Positions 51,901 through 60,252 of a stretch of DNA of 64,000 nucleotides are shown here, piece after piece (positions within the stretch are counted from its first letter, which is position 1; each line of letters opens with the position of its first letter). This DNA comes from Zoogloeaceae bacterium (lineage in GTDB: Bacteria > Pseudomonadota > Gammaproteobacteria > Burkholderiales > Rhodocyclaceae), in the NCBI GenBank assembly GCA_024235595.1, contig JACKMC010000001.1, positions 744,001 through 808,000 of the forward strand, written 5' to 3'. Below the pieces are notes generated by a model. That model did not search any database. It was not told where the DNA came from and saw only the letters and a program-made list of their open reading frames with translations. A program made the translations under genes and the position numbers.

Positions 51901-54845
51901 CGGGCGCCGAGCGGCGCATCGACAGCTGCCTGGTGGACGGCGCGCTCTCCCAGCGCGAGCGCCTCGGCGTCTATGCCGGCGAGATCGGCAGCTCGGCGGT
52001 GGTGCTGCAGGCGCGCAATGACGAAGTGCGCAAGCGGGGCACCGGTCGCGGCGCGGTGATTGTCGGCCTCGGCGAATACGGCAGCCTGTCGGTGAGCAAT
52101 GTCTCCGAAACGGTGCGCTCCGGTGTGCTGCGGCTGCTGCTGCATACGCTAGACCGTGAGGGCGGGGAGCCCGCAGTGGCCGGCGAGGGGCGCGAGCTCA
52201 CGCTCGCCAGCCTGCTCATCGGCTATAACTCGACGACGCACATCAGCGTGGTGGATTCGATTGCCGCGATCGTGCGTGGCGTCCTCGAGGGCAACCGGCA
52301 GTTCAACGAGGCGATGCCCAAGGCCGAACTGCGGGTCGGGCGGCTCGAGTTCGTCGAGCTGTTCACCGATACCGCGATCAGCGCGGGCCACGCGATACAG
52401 GAGTTGCCCGAGCGCATGGCGGCCGATCTGCGGCGGCTCGAGGCCCATCTCGAACCGCAGCCGGAATTGATCGAGCACGAGAGCGCGCGCCCACGGCTGT
52501 CGGTGTTCGCTCCGTTCGGCTACTGGCCGCGACTCATGGTGACCGACGACGACCGCGTCGAACGCGAGTGCGAGAAGCAGGCCGATGCGGACAGTGACGA
52601 GGGCGCCTCGGCCGTCCGGCCCCGCAAGCCCGCCGCGCCGGTGATCGCCGAGAACATCCGCTACGTGTTCCTGTCCGAACGGGCACGCGCCGAGAGCGTA
52701 GTCCAGCAGCGCCAGCCGGGGCTGATCGAATCGCTGGTGAAGAATGCCATCGGACGAGACGGGTACGATCCCGACCTCTCGCGGACCCTGTTCCAGCTCA
52801 TGGTGCCGCTCGACTTCAAGGCGGCGGCGCGCGAGGCCGAGCAGATGGTGCTGGTGGTCGATGGCTATACCGCCAATCTGCCCTGGGAGATGCTGCAGGC
52901 CGAGGACCTGCCGATGGTGCTCAAGACCGCGGTGGTGCGCCAGTTCGCCTCCACGCGCTACCGCAAGACGCCGCGCAGTACCACCCGCAAGACCGCCTGC
53001 GTGATCGCCAACCCGGATACCTCCGGCTATCGCAGCCGCCTGCTCGGCGCGGCCCAGGACAACCAGGACCCCGCCAAGGACCGCCTGCCACCGCTCGCCG
53101 GCGCCGCCGCCGAGGGCCAGGCGGTGCGCCGCCTGCTCGAGGCCGCACACTATGACGTGACCTACAGCGACGAGGGCGCGGCGCTCGATGTGTTCGCGCG
53201 CCTCTTCCGCCAGCCATACCGGGTGCTGGTGATCGCCGCCCACGGGGTCTTCGAGCTCATGGCCGCCGATGGCAGGCCGCGCACCGGGGTGGTGCTGTCG
53301 GACGGCATGCTGCTCACCGCGGCCGAGGTCCGCCAGATGGAAGTGGTGCCCGAACTGGTGTTTCTCAACTGTTGCCACCTCGGCGCCATGAGCGCAACGC
53401 CGGAGACCGCGAACCGGCTTGCCTACAGCCTCTCGCGCGAGCTCATCGAGATGGGTGTGCGCTGCGTTGTGGCGGCAGGCTGGCAGGTCAACGACGACGC
53501 CGCAAGGTGCTTCGCGGAAACCTTCTTCGGCGAGTTCGTGAGCAACAACACGCCCTTCGGCAGCGCCGTGCATGAGGCTCGCAAGGCAATCTGGGAGCGT
53601 TGGCCGCAGTGCAACACCTGGGGCGCCTACCAGGTCTATGGCGACCCCCACTACCGGCTCGAGCCTGGCGCCGGCAGCGGCAGCGGGCGCGCGGCGGTGC
53701 CGGTTTCGCCGGCCGAACTGATTGCCGAACTGGGGCGGCTGCGCATCGATGCACACCACGATGCAGGCAAGGATCTGCCGACGACGCGCAAGACGGTCAC
53801 GGCGCTGCTGGAGAGGGTGCCGGCGAGCTGGCGCGAATGCGCGGAGGTCCAGGCTGCGCTCGGGGCGCTGTATGGCGAATTCTTCCCGGCGGGGGCCGAG
53901 GATGCCTGCGCGGCCTATGGGCGGGCGATTCTTGCCGACGATCCCGGCGGAAAGGTGCCGGTCAAGGCCATCGAGCAGCTTGCCAACCTGGAGGCGCGAG
54001 CTGGCGCTGACTGTGCTGACGTGAAGCGCGGCGAAGCCCTGATCCGCAGTGCGATCGCCCGACTCGAGGCCTTGACCCGGATCACCGGGCCGGAAGCGAG
54101 CCTCGAGCTCGCCCTGCAGCATGCCAACGTCGAGCGACGCGGGCTGCTCGGGGGGGCCTACAAGCGCCTCGCCGTGTGCCTCGCCAGAGGCGCCACACCC
54201 GGCAGCAACTGGCCGGTAGTGAAGGCCGAGCTGGAGCGCGCCCAGGCGGTCTACCTTGCAGGCGAGCGCCCTGCTGCGAGCCCCGACTTCGACCTCTATA
54301 CCGCGATCAACCGGCTTCAGTTTGCGGCACTCACCGGCGCTAGCGACGCCGCCAACGGAATCCGGCTTGCCGAGACATGCCAGACGGTTGCGCGGCAGCG
54401 CTTTGCAGCCTCGGGCGATTTTTTCGATGCGATCGGTCCCGCCGACGCGTTGCTGGCGATTCGGCTGCTCGACGGCAGGCTCGTCGGCTCGGTGGATGAA
54501 ATCGCGCGCACCTACCGGGAGGCTGCGCAAGGGGTGTCGTCCAGCCTGCGGCAGTTCAACTCGGTGGTCTCCCACCTGAGGATGCTCGCGGATCTGGTGA
54601 GGGCCAGGGCGGTGAGCGGCGATGACCGTCTCGAGGCCGCGCTGCACGAACTGGCGAGCGGGCTCGATCCCAAGAACGGTTCGGCTACGACCGCCGCGGC
54701 GATACCGGCGGCGGGTGCGGCCGCGCCGAATGATCGACCGTCGGGGGCGCAGGACAATCCTCCTGCTGCCAAGGGCAGGGCGCGGGCAGCGGCTGCACCC
54801 AGGGCTGCCTCGAAGCGGGCCAGGACGCGCGCCAAGGACAAATGA
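48915..54845 (+). CDS. Giant double alpha/beta-hydrolase - CHAT protease - solenoid protein
   Basis: 1976 residues, preceded by GGGAGGA. Module 1 (about 215-520) is an alpha/beta hydrolase: MLVFIHGTGSH and nucleophile Ser295 in VSHSRGGLV, with a coiled coil (about 325-360). Module 2 (about 575-930) is an LCAT/lipase-like hydrolase: IYLPGIMGSHLEV and Ser687 in LAHSMGGLVSRAM, then LVMLGTPNRGSHA. An unknown module spans about 960-1235. A CHAT domain (about 1290-1590) has His1443 in VIAAHGVF and Cys1487 in VFLNCCHLGAM, the caspase-like dyad; PWEMLQAED precedes it. A helical solenoid (about 1600-1910) and an Ala/Lys-rich tail end the protein. No signal peptide or membrane helix is visible, so it should be cytosolic. 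Two potential lipases plus a protease beside a metacaspase suggest an effector or cell-death system; that role is inferred. Confidence 0.88.
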   Translation: MAKGSTGLTLRLPARRGSSAPAAVPRVLRSTDRGDVAGDRLLDAALHVESVVELAAPGRGDAEVREPEIDGARLLALEAADGTTVFIRADRLAEELARLYPDEALDGTLDVRLLRDRGAASRGALDWVWSRISVLRLDRDAITDLATDKAREWVEDWLGEKAASLVAPDASWLGAKALMWAIESQLAGEPGLYLWRGDTLSASDRCVAGDPRLEQAAAAGPMLVFIHGTGSHTMGGFKDLRAAGAEADWGPIARRFGERVFGLEHRTFSESPIDNALQLLRALPVGARVSLVSHSRGGLVGDLVCIGALSDESIAAYRREAPPNQKETEQQKRLREKVVAEEQAKLRELRELLDSKKLQIERYVRVASPARGTTLLSDNLDVFLSGLLSLASRMVGAVTGPAGGAVMSVFRRVVLEIADKRVDARLVPGIEAMLTDSPLGALLARSPRRQGLAMSVIAGDIEGGGVLKQLGVMFTDWMFFDRADNDLVVDTDSMYGGLAALNDTRYLFDKGEAVNHFSYFARQRTRSAMRDWLTVEQPEQLGSFSVLERARVMSFAEARSRADSRGAAPEPNTRPVTIYLPGIMGSHLEVRKSGKPGDGDRVWFDFFDLNWGGLEKIRMGKPAVEAESLFGMFYEDLAEYLERSETVVRFPYDWRQPIQSLADRLAKVVDEALAGHPDQPVRLLAHSMGGLVSRAMIALHPDLWARIVARPGGRLVMLGTPNRGSHAMVETLLAKSDSMRKLELIDIKHDMQEVLDIVGGFYGGVQLLPRPGFDDGGTPWKDYYGAAAWSEMRKLNRDRWLGDGLVGNVSDATFQRARVLWDEVLTDSSVPHPERVAYVFGQGKSTPCGVRKEGAGTSERLKMVATSEGDGTVSWAAGRLDNLPAERCWYMPVEHGALTATATYFPAIRELLERGETLALERLPVSRGESATWTYDAAPPSLPVEEELARSFIGSRPRRKQAQAAKRRLGVAVRAMDLRFVQYPILCGHYIGDAISGAERRIDSCLVDGALSQRERLGVYAGEIGSSAVVLQARNDEVRKRGTGRGAVIVGLGEYGSLSVSNVSETVRSGVLRLLLHTLDREGGEPAVAGEGRELTLASLLIGYNSTTHISVVDSIAAIVRGVLEGNRQFNEAMPKAELRVGRLEFVELFTDTAISAGHAIQELPERMAADLRRLEAHLEPQPELIEHESARPRLSVFAPFGYWPRLMVTDDDRVERECEKQADADSDEGASAVRPRKPAAPVIAENIRYVFLSERARAESVVQQRQPGLIESLVKNAIGRDGYDPDLSRTLFQLMVPLDFKAAAREAEQMVLVVDGYTANLPWEMLQAEDLPMVLKTAVVRQFASTRYRKTPRSTTRKTACVIANPDTSGYRSRLLGAAQDNQDPAKDRLPPLAGAAAEGQAVRRLLEAAHYDVTYSDEGAALDVFARLFRQPYRVLVIAAHGVFELMAADGRPRTGVVLSDGMLLTAAEVRQMEVVPELVFLNCCHLGAMSATPETANRLAYSLSRELIEMGVRCVVAAGWQVNDDAARCFAETFFGEFVSNNTPFGSAVHEARKAIWERWPQCNTWGAYQVYGDPHYRLEPGAGSGSGRAAVPVSPAELIAELGRLRIDAHHDAGKDLPTTRKTVTALLERVPASWRECAEVQAALGALYGEFFPAGAEDACAAYGRAILADDPGGKVPVKAIEQLANLEARAGADCADVKRGEALIRSAIARLEALTRITGPEASLELALQHANVERRGLLGGAYKRLAVCLARGATPGSNWPVVKAELERAQAVYLAGERPAASPDFDLYTAINRLQFAALTGASDAANGIRLAETCQTVARQRFAASGDFFDAIGPADALLAIRLLDGRLVGSVDEIARTYREAAQGVSSSLRQFNSVVSHLRMLADLVRARAVSGDDRLEAALHELASGLDPKNGSATTAAAIPAAGAAAPNDRPSGAQDNPPAAKGRARAAAAPRAASKRARTRAKDK

Positions 54846-55069
54846 AGTCACCCGCTGCCGGTCGGTGGCGCCGCGGGTGAGTGCGTGCTTCGCGCGTGTT
54901 CCGTGATGCCGCGTTGGCACTCCTGCGGCGAGGCGGGATCACGGCGGGCGGTGCCTTTCGCCTCGATGGGCCTGATATTGTTGTGAAATGTGTGCGCTGC
55001 GGTGTCACGGGGCAGGGATAAAACGGGGCCGATCTGTATAATTGCGGGTTTCGCATTTGCACGAGTGCC
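54846..55069. promoter_or_regulatory. argS upstream region with TATAAT element
   Basis: 224 bp. TATAAT at 55037-55042 is a good -10 box, about 28 bases before the argS ATG. The corresponding -35 region (AGGGAT) is poor. No transcription terminator for the giant gene was recognised here. Confidence 0.5.
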
Positions 55070-56803
55070 ATGAGCGCCGATCCAAAATCCCGACTTGCCG
55101 AGCTGTTGCGCCAGGCGCTGGGCAGCGTAGCGCCAGAGCTGATCGATACGCCGATCGTTCTGGATCGACCCAAGCAGGCAAGCCACGGTGACTTCGCCTC
55201 CAACCTCGCGCTGCAACTGGCCAAACCACTGAAGAGAAACCCGCGCGATCTGGCGGCGCTGCTGCTGGCCGAGATGCCGCCCTCGCCGCTGGTCGTGAAA
55301 GCCGAGGTCGCAGGCGCCGGCTTCATCAATTTCACGCTTGCCAATACCGCCAAGACCGACATTGTGTCGCGTGTCCTTGCCGAAGCCGAGCACTTCGGCC
55401 GCGCCCCCGCGCGGGGCCTCAAGGTACAGGTCGAGTTCGTCTCGGCCAACCCCACCGGCCCGCTGCACGTCGGCCATGGGCGTGGCGCAGCCTACGGCGC
55501 GTCGCTGTCCGATGTGCTCGATTTTGCGGGCTTCGCGGTGAGCCGCGAATACTACGTCAATGATGCCGGCCGGCAGATGGACATCCTCGGACTGTCCACC
55601 TGGCTGCGCTATCTCGCCCTGTTCGGAATCGAAGTGCCCTTCCCGCCCAATGCCTACCAGGGCGATTACGTGGTGGACATGGCCCGCGAAATCCGCAACG
55701 GCCACCAGGACCGCTTCGCCAAGGTCGCCGCGGCCCAGGTGCTGGCCGGCGCGCCCTCGGTCGAAAGCGACAAGGAAGCGCACCTGGATACGCTCATCGG
55801 CAATGCCAAGCGTCTGCTCGGCGAAGACTGGCACTGGGTGCATGGTTTTGCCCTGACCGAACAGCTCGGCGACGGCCGTGGCGATCTCGAGGAGTTCGGG
55901 GTTCGCTTCGACAAGTGGTTCTCGGAGCGCAGCCTGTTCGATACCGGCCTGGTCGAGCGCGCCGTGAGCGAGCTCGACAAGCGTGGCCACCTCTATCTGC
56001 AGGACGGCGCCAGGTGGTTCCGCTCGAGCGCCTTCGGTGACGAGAAGGACCGTGTGGTGCAGCGCGAGAACGGGCTCTATACCTATTTTGCCTCGGACAT
56101 CGCCTACCATCTCAACAAGTACGAGCGCGGTTTCGACCGGATCATCGATATCTGGGGTGCCGACCATCATGGCTACATCCCGCGCGTGAAGGGTGCGCTG
56201 GCCGCGCTGGGCCTGCCGCCCGAGAAGCTCGAGGTCGCGCTGGTGCAGTTCGCGGTGCTCTACCGCAACGGCCAGAAGGCCTCGATGTCCACCCGGTCGG
56301 GCGAATTCGTCACCCTGCGCGAGCTGCGCCGCGAAGTCGGCAACGACGCCTGCCGCTTCTTCTATGTGTTGCGCAAGGCCGATCAGCACCTCGATTTCGA
56401 TCTCGACCTGGCCAAGAGCCAGACCAACGAGAATCCGGTCTATTACATCCAGTATGCCCATGCGCGGATTGTCAGCGTCCTGAAGCAATGGGGCGGCGAG
56501 CTGCCGGAGTTGGCCGCTGCCGACATGTCGCGGCTGGAAGGCGAGCGCGAACTCGCGCTGTGCGCGCGCCTGGCGAGCTTTCCGGAGGTGATCCTTGCTG
56601 CCGCGGAAGACTACGCGCCGCACCAGGTGGCCTTCTACCTCAAGGACCTCGCCGGCGATTTCCACAGCTGGTACAACGCCGACCGCATGCTGGTCGAGGA
56701 CGAAGGCCTCAAGCTGGCGCGCCTCAAGCTCGCTGCGGCGATTCGTCAGACGATCGCGAACGGTCTGCGCCTGCTCGGCGTATCCGCACCCGAAGCGATG
56801 TAA
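55070..56803 (+). CDS. argS: Arginyl-tRNA synthetase
   Basis: 577 residues, standard length. Class I signature HIGH appears as HVGHG (about 134-138) within SANPTGPLHVGHGRGAAYG, and the KMSKS-like loop as KASMSTRSG (about 403). The N-terminal Add1 domain and the C-terminal DALR anticodon-binding domain (from about 460, YIQYAHARIVSVL) are intact. It charges tRNA-Arg. The gene is 19 bp upstream of the SPOR-domain gene, the common betaproteobacterial argS-ftsN-like order. Confidence 0.97.
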   Translation: MSADPKSRLAELLRQALGSVAPELIDTPIVLDRPKQASHGDFASNLALQLAKPLKRNPRDLAALLLAEMPPSPLVVKAEVAGAGFINFTLANTAKTDIVSRVLAEAEHFGRAPARGLKVQVEFVSANPTGPLHVGHGRGAAYGASLSDVLDFAGFAVSREYYVNDAGRQMDILGLSTWLRYLALFGIEVPFPPNAYQGDYVVDMAREIRNGHQDRFAKVAAAQVLAGAPSVESDKEAHLDTLIGNAKRLLGEDWHWVHGFALTEQLGDGRGDLEEFGVRFDKWFSERSLFDTGLVERAVSELDKRGHLYLQDGARWFRSSAFGDEKDRVVQRENGLYTYFASDIAYHLNKYERGFDRIIDIWGADHHGYIPRVKGALAALGLPPEKLEVALVQFAVLYRNGQKASMSTRSGEFVTLRELRREVGNDACRFFYVLRKADQHLDFDLDLAKSQTNENPVYYIQYAHARIVSVLKQWGGELPELAAADMSRLEGERELALCARLASFPEVILAAAEDYAPHQVAFYLKDLAGDFHSWYNADRMLVEDEGLKLARLKLAAAIRQTIANGLRLLGVSAPEAM

Positions 56804-56822
56804 TGGATGGAATCCCCAAGCA

Positions 56823-57425
56823 ATGAGTCGTGATCACAAGCCCCGGGCCCGGACGGCCAGGAAACCAGCGCGCAGCAAGGGCGGAATCCTCGTCGGGATA
56901 TTCATCGGCCTGCTGATCGGTGCCCTCTGCGCGGTGGGTGCGGCGTGGTATTTCACCCGCTCCTCGCCCTTCCAGGAGCCATCGCGCCGGGCCGAGCCAC
57001 CGGCCCCGCCAAGCTCCCCGGAGGCTGTGGAGGCCTCGCCTATCACCCTGCCGGGCAAGCCGGGGGGGCGCCCGGTCGAGAAACCCCAGTTCGATTTCTA
57101 CAAGATCCTGCCTCAGGGCGAGAGTGGAGCCGCACCGGTGCCAAGCAAACCGCAGGCCGATGCAAGCGAGGCGCCGCCTGCCGACCGGCTGTATCTTCAG
57201 GCGGGCGCTTTCGAGGATCCGTCCGAAGCGGACAACGTCAAGGCCCAGTTGGCTCTGATGGGGATCGAGGCGAGTGTGCAGCGCGTGCAACTGAGCGGCC
57301 GCGGAACCGTTCACAGGGTTCGTGTCGGACCCTTTTCGTCGCAGTCCGCACTCGAGCGCATGCGTGGCGAAATGGCCTCCGCAGGAATCGAAACGAGCAT
57401 CGTTCGGCAGTCGGCCAAACCCTGA
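56823..57425 (+). CDS. SPOR-domain protein, FtsN-like
   Basis: 200 residues. Cationic N-terminus (MSRDHKPRARTARKPARSKGG), one membrane helix (about 23-44, ILVGIFIGLLIGALCAVGAAWYF), Pro-rich periplasmic linker, short FDFYKILP motif, and C-terminal SPOR domain (about 125-198, RLYLQAGAFEDPSEADNVKAQ and VRVGPFSSQSALERM). The FDFYxxLP motif before the SPOR domain is characteristic of the betaproteobacterial argS-linked FtsN-like group. It probably marks the division septum. dsbA follows 161 bp downstream. Confidence 0.85.
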   Translation: MSRDHKPRARTARKPARSKGGILVGIFIGLLIGALCAVGAAWYFTRSSPFQEPSRRAEPPAPPSSPEAVEASPITLPGKPGGRPVEKPQFDFYKILPQGESGAAPVPSKPQADASEAPPADRLYLQAGAFEDPSEADNVKAQLALMGIEASVQRVQLSGRGTVHRVRVGPFSSQSALERMRGEMASAGIETSIVRQSAKP

Positions 57426-57434
57426 GCCCGGGCC

Positions 57435-57452
57435 GACCCCGCAAGCGGGGTC
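57435..57452. other. Perfect hairpin downstream of the SPOR gene
   Basis: GACCCCGC-AA-GCGGGGTC, an 8-bp perfect stem with a two-base loop, ten bases after the SPOR gene stop. There is no T-run, so it is not a standard intrinsic terminator, but it may stabilise the mRNA end. Confidence 0.5.
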
Positions 57453-57586
57453 AACCGGCATGGCGCCTGAACGTTCTTACAGAATCAATGACGGGATTTC
57501 GGTCCCCGCGGGGAACTTGGTGCGCCAGGCCCCGATCCCATGCCATCGCGGAACCGTTCCGGTGTTCCGTAAAACAGGAGTAAGCA

Positions 57587-58222
57587 ATGGATCGTCGCAG
57601 TATGCTGAAGCAGATGGCCGCCGTAGTTGGCGTCGCCGCCATGGCCGGCAAGGTCAGCGCCCAACAGCCATTTGCGGAAGTGAACCCGCCGCAGCCGACG
57701 GGCGACGCAGGCAAGATCGAAGTGCTCGAGTTCTTCCACTATGGCTGCCCACACTGTCGTGACTTCGACCCGCTGCTCGAGAAATGGGTCGCGGCCCTGC
57801 CGAAGGACGTCGAGTTCAAGCGCGTGCCAGCCATCTGGGGCAATGCGCAGCTCAAGGAGCTGGCGCGTTTCTATTACACGCTCGAGGTGACCGGTGAGCT
57901 ACATGCGCTGCACAGCAAGGTCTTTACCGCCCTGCAGAGCGACAAGGTGCCGCTCAATACCGAGGATGGTGTACGGGCCTGGATCGCCAAGCAAGGGGGC
58001 GACGAAAAGCGCTTCATGGAGACCTACAAGTCCTTCGGTGTCCAGTCGATGGTCCAGCGCGCCGACCAGATCGCCCGTGCCTACAAGATACAGGGGGTGC
58101 CGACTCTCGCGATCGATGGCAAGTACCTGACCGCGGGATCGATGGCCGGCACCCACGAGAATGCGCTCAAGGTCGCCGACCAGTTGATCCAGCGGGTTCG
58201 TGCCGCACGGCCCAAGTCCTGA
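57587..58222 (+). CDS. dsbA: Thiol:disulfide interchange protein DsbA
   Basis: 211 residues. Signal peptide (MDRRSMLKQMAAVVGVAAMAGKVSA), thioredoxin fold with active-site CPHC (C54-C57) in FFHYGCPHCRDFDP, and the cis-Pro loop GVPTLAIDG. It oxidises cysteine pairs in exported proteins in the periplasm. CAGGAG stands about nine bases before ATG 57587. It is probably co-transcribed with the upstream argS-SPOR pair. Confidence 0.95.
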   Translation: MDRRSMLKQMAAVVGVAAMAGKVSAQQPFAEVNPPQPTGDAGKIEVLEFFHYGCPHCRDFDPLLEKWVAALPKDVEFKRVPAIWGNAQLKELARFYYTLEVTGELHALHSKVFTALQSDKVPLNTEDGVRAWIAKQGGDEKRFMETYKSFGVQSMVQRADQIARAYKIQGVPTLAIDGKYLTAGSMAGTHENALKVADQLIQRVRAARPKS

Positions 58223-58260
58223 GTTTGGCGCCGGCCACAATGGGCCGGCCTGAGCGGGCC

Positions 58261-59037
58261 ATGAGCGACGCTGCAGCGGCGGTCCTGATTACCGGCGCAT
58301 CCAGCGGAATTGGCGCTGCGCTCGCTCGCGCCTATGCGAAGCGTGGTGCGCGGCTCGGACTGCTGGGAAGGCGCGAGAAGGCACTTGCGGCCCTCTGCGA
58401 GAGCTTGCCGGGGGAGCATCTGGTGCTGGTCGCGGACGTCGGCGACGCGCTGCAGATGGCCGAGGCGGCGAGGCGTTTCGTGTCGCGATTCGGGATTCCC
58501 GACGTGGTCATTGCCAATGCGGGCGTGTCGGTGGGGACGCTCACCGAGTACGCCTCGGATCTGACCGCTTTCGAGAAGGTGCTGCGCACCAATCTGCTCG
58601 GCATGGTGTCGACCTTCCAGCCCTTCGTCGAGCCCATGCGCCAGCGCCGAAGCGGCCGCCTGGTCGGTATCGCGTCGGTGGCAGGCATCCGCGGGCTGCC
58701 GGGTGTGGGGGCCTACAGCGCCTCCAAGGCGGCGGTGATCAATTACCTGGAAAGCCTTCGCGTCGAGATGCACGGCTCGGGGGTCAAGGTGGTGACGGTC
58801 GCGCCCGGCTACATCCGCACACCGATGACCGACGTAAACGATTTTCCGATGCCCTTTCTGATGGCGCCCGACGCCGCGGCCGCCCAGATCCTCAGGATGG
58901 TGGACGCAGGGCGACGCTATGGGGTGCTGCCCTGGCAGATGGCCCTGGTGGCGCGGCTGCTGCGCATGGTTCCGCGCCCGCTTTTCGATCGGGTCTTTGC
59001 GAGGGCGGGACGCAAACCGCGGGGACTCTTGCGCTAG
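58261..59037 (+). CDS. Short-chain dehydrogenase/reductase
   Basis: 258 residues. Cofactor motif TGASSGIGAAL at the N-terminus, NAG at VIANAGVS, and catalytic Ser/Tyr/Lys in IASVAGIRGLPGVGAYSASKAA (YxxxK). This is a classical SDR; the C-terminal hydrophobic RLLRMVPRPLFDRVF suggests membrane association. The substrate is unknown. ATG 58261 was chosen because the strand beginning AAAVLITGASS starts there; an in-frame ATG at 58225 lies just after dsbA. Confidence 0.87.
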   Translation: MSDAAAAVLITGASSGIGAALARAYAKRGARLGLLGRREKALAALCESLPGEHLVLVADVGDALQMAEAARRFVSRFGIPDVVIANAGVSVGTLTEYASDLTAFEKVLRTNLLGMVSTFQPFVEPMRQRRSGRLVGIASVAGIRGLPGVGAYSASKAAVINYLESLRVEMHGSGVKVVTVAPGYIRTPMTDVNDFPMPFLMAPDAAAAQILRMVDAGRRYGVLPWQMALVARLLRMVPRPLFDRVFARAGRKPRGLLR

Positions 59038-59243
59038 ACGACTTTCGACCGCCGCCGGAGATGGTGCGATGACGAGGTAGCCGGGGCCGTTACCGACGCA
59101 GGCCCGCTCGCGGGCCGAGCGGGCCTGCCGTGTCACGGCGACTGCGGCGCAAAGCGTATCTGACCCCTGTGGACGCCGCGGGATATGCTGGCGGGCGGCT
59201 TCTCTTGCGAAGGGCCGCTCTTGCAACATCATCCCACGAGAAC

Positions 59244-60173
59244 ATGCAGCAAGCCACGCGTCTATTTCCGGTTTACCTCAAGCTGGTCGTCACCACGGCC
59301 TTCTGGGGTGGCGCCTTCATCGCGGGTCGCCACCTTGCCCAGCACATGCCGCATTTTCTCGCCGCGACCGGCCGCTTCGTGTCGGCGCTGGTGCCGCTGT
59401 TCGTGTTTGCCTATACGGTGGGCGGCGGGCTGCAAGCGCTGGACCGACGGAATCTGGTGGCGACGATGCTGCTTGGCGCAACCGGGGTATTCGCCTACAA
59501 CACCTTCTTTCTTGCCGGTCTCGCCTACATTCCCGCTTCGCGGGCAGCGCTCATCGTCGCCCTCTCGCCGGTGATGACGATGTGCGTGATGCGGGTGTTG
59601 CTGCGCGAGCGCTGGGGCTGGCTGCGTATCGTCGGGGTCGCGACCTCGCTCTTCGGCGTCACGCTGGTGGTGACCAGGGGCGAGTTTGGCGCAGCCTTCG
59701 GCGAGGCCGCGGGCCTTGGCGAGCTTTACATATTCATCGCCGTGGCGTCCTGGGTCGCCTACACGGTGATCGGCCGATATGCGCTGCAGGGCATGAGCGC
59801 AGTCTCTGCCACGACCTGGTCCACGTTGTGGGGTACGCTGATGCTCGCCGGACCGGCTGCCCACGAGCTTCTGGGTGGCCCGCTGGCCATGCCGGATGCC
59901 TTGTCCTGGCTTGCCATGGCCTACCTCGGGGTGTTCGGCACCGCGGTCGCGTTCTTCTGGTACAACCAGGGGGTCGCAGCGCTGGGACCCGCGAGTGCCA
60001 CGCTGTTCACCAACCTCGTGCCGGTGTTCGCAGTGCTCTTTTCGGTGCTGCTGCTTGGCGAGCGTCCGCTGCCGAGCAGTCTCGTCGGCGGTCTCATGGT
60101 GGTGGCGGGCGTCATTCTCGCCAATCGCCCCGGTGCGGTCCGCCCGGCGCTCGTCGAAGCTGCGGTGCGATAG
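59244..60173 (+). CDS. EamA/DMT-family membrane transporter
   Basis: 309 residues with ten predicted membrane helices in two EamA repeats: VVTTAFWGGAFIAGRHLAQHMPHFLAATGRF and the second from about residue 155 (ASWVAYTVIGRYAL). The conserved GPASATLFTNLVPVFAVLFSVLLLGERP ends the second half. Family members export amino acids or other metabolites. ATG 59244 is preferred over the frame start at 59130, which would add 38 arginine-rich residues before the first helix. Confidence 0.85.
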   Translation: MQQATRLFPVYLKLVVTTAFWGGAFIAGRHLAQHMPHFLAATGRFVSALVPLFVFAYTVGGGLQALDRRNLVATMLLGATGVFAYNTFFLAGLAYIPASRAALIVALSPVMTMCVMRVLLRERWGWLRIVGVATSLFGVTLVVTRGEFGAAFGEAAGLGELYIFIAVASWVAYTVIGRYALQGMSAVSATTWSTLWGTLMLAGPAAHELLGGPLAMPDALSWLAMAYLGVFGTAVAFFWYNQGVAALGPASATLFTNLVPVFAVLFSVLLLGERPLPSSLVGGLMVVAGVILANRPGAVRPALVEAAVR

Positions 60174-60252
60174 CTGCGCGCGCCCAGATCGATCTCAAGT
60201 TTGCGTGACCAGGGCCGATGTTGCCCTTATCCACCAACACAGGACGAGTCCC

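Noticed and set aside
52149..54920. A 923-codon antisense frame opposite the giant CHAT gene, and a 774-codon one at 49275-51599.
   Set aside because: Opposite strand of a well-supported gene. Composition (His/Arg/Gln-rich) is typical of antisense frames in GC-rich coding DNA.
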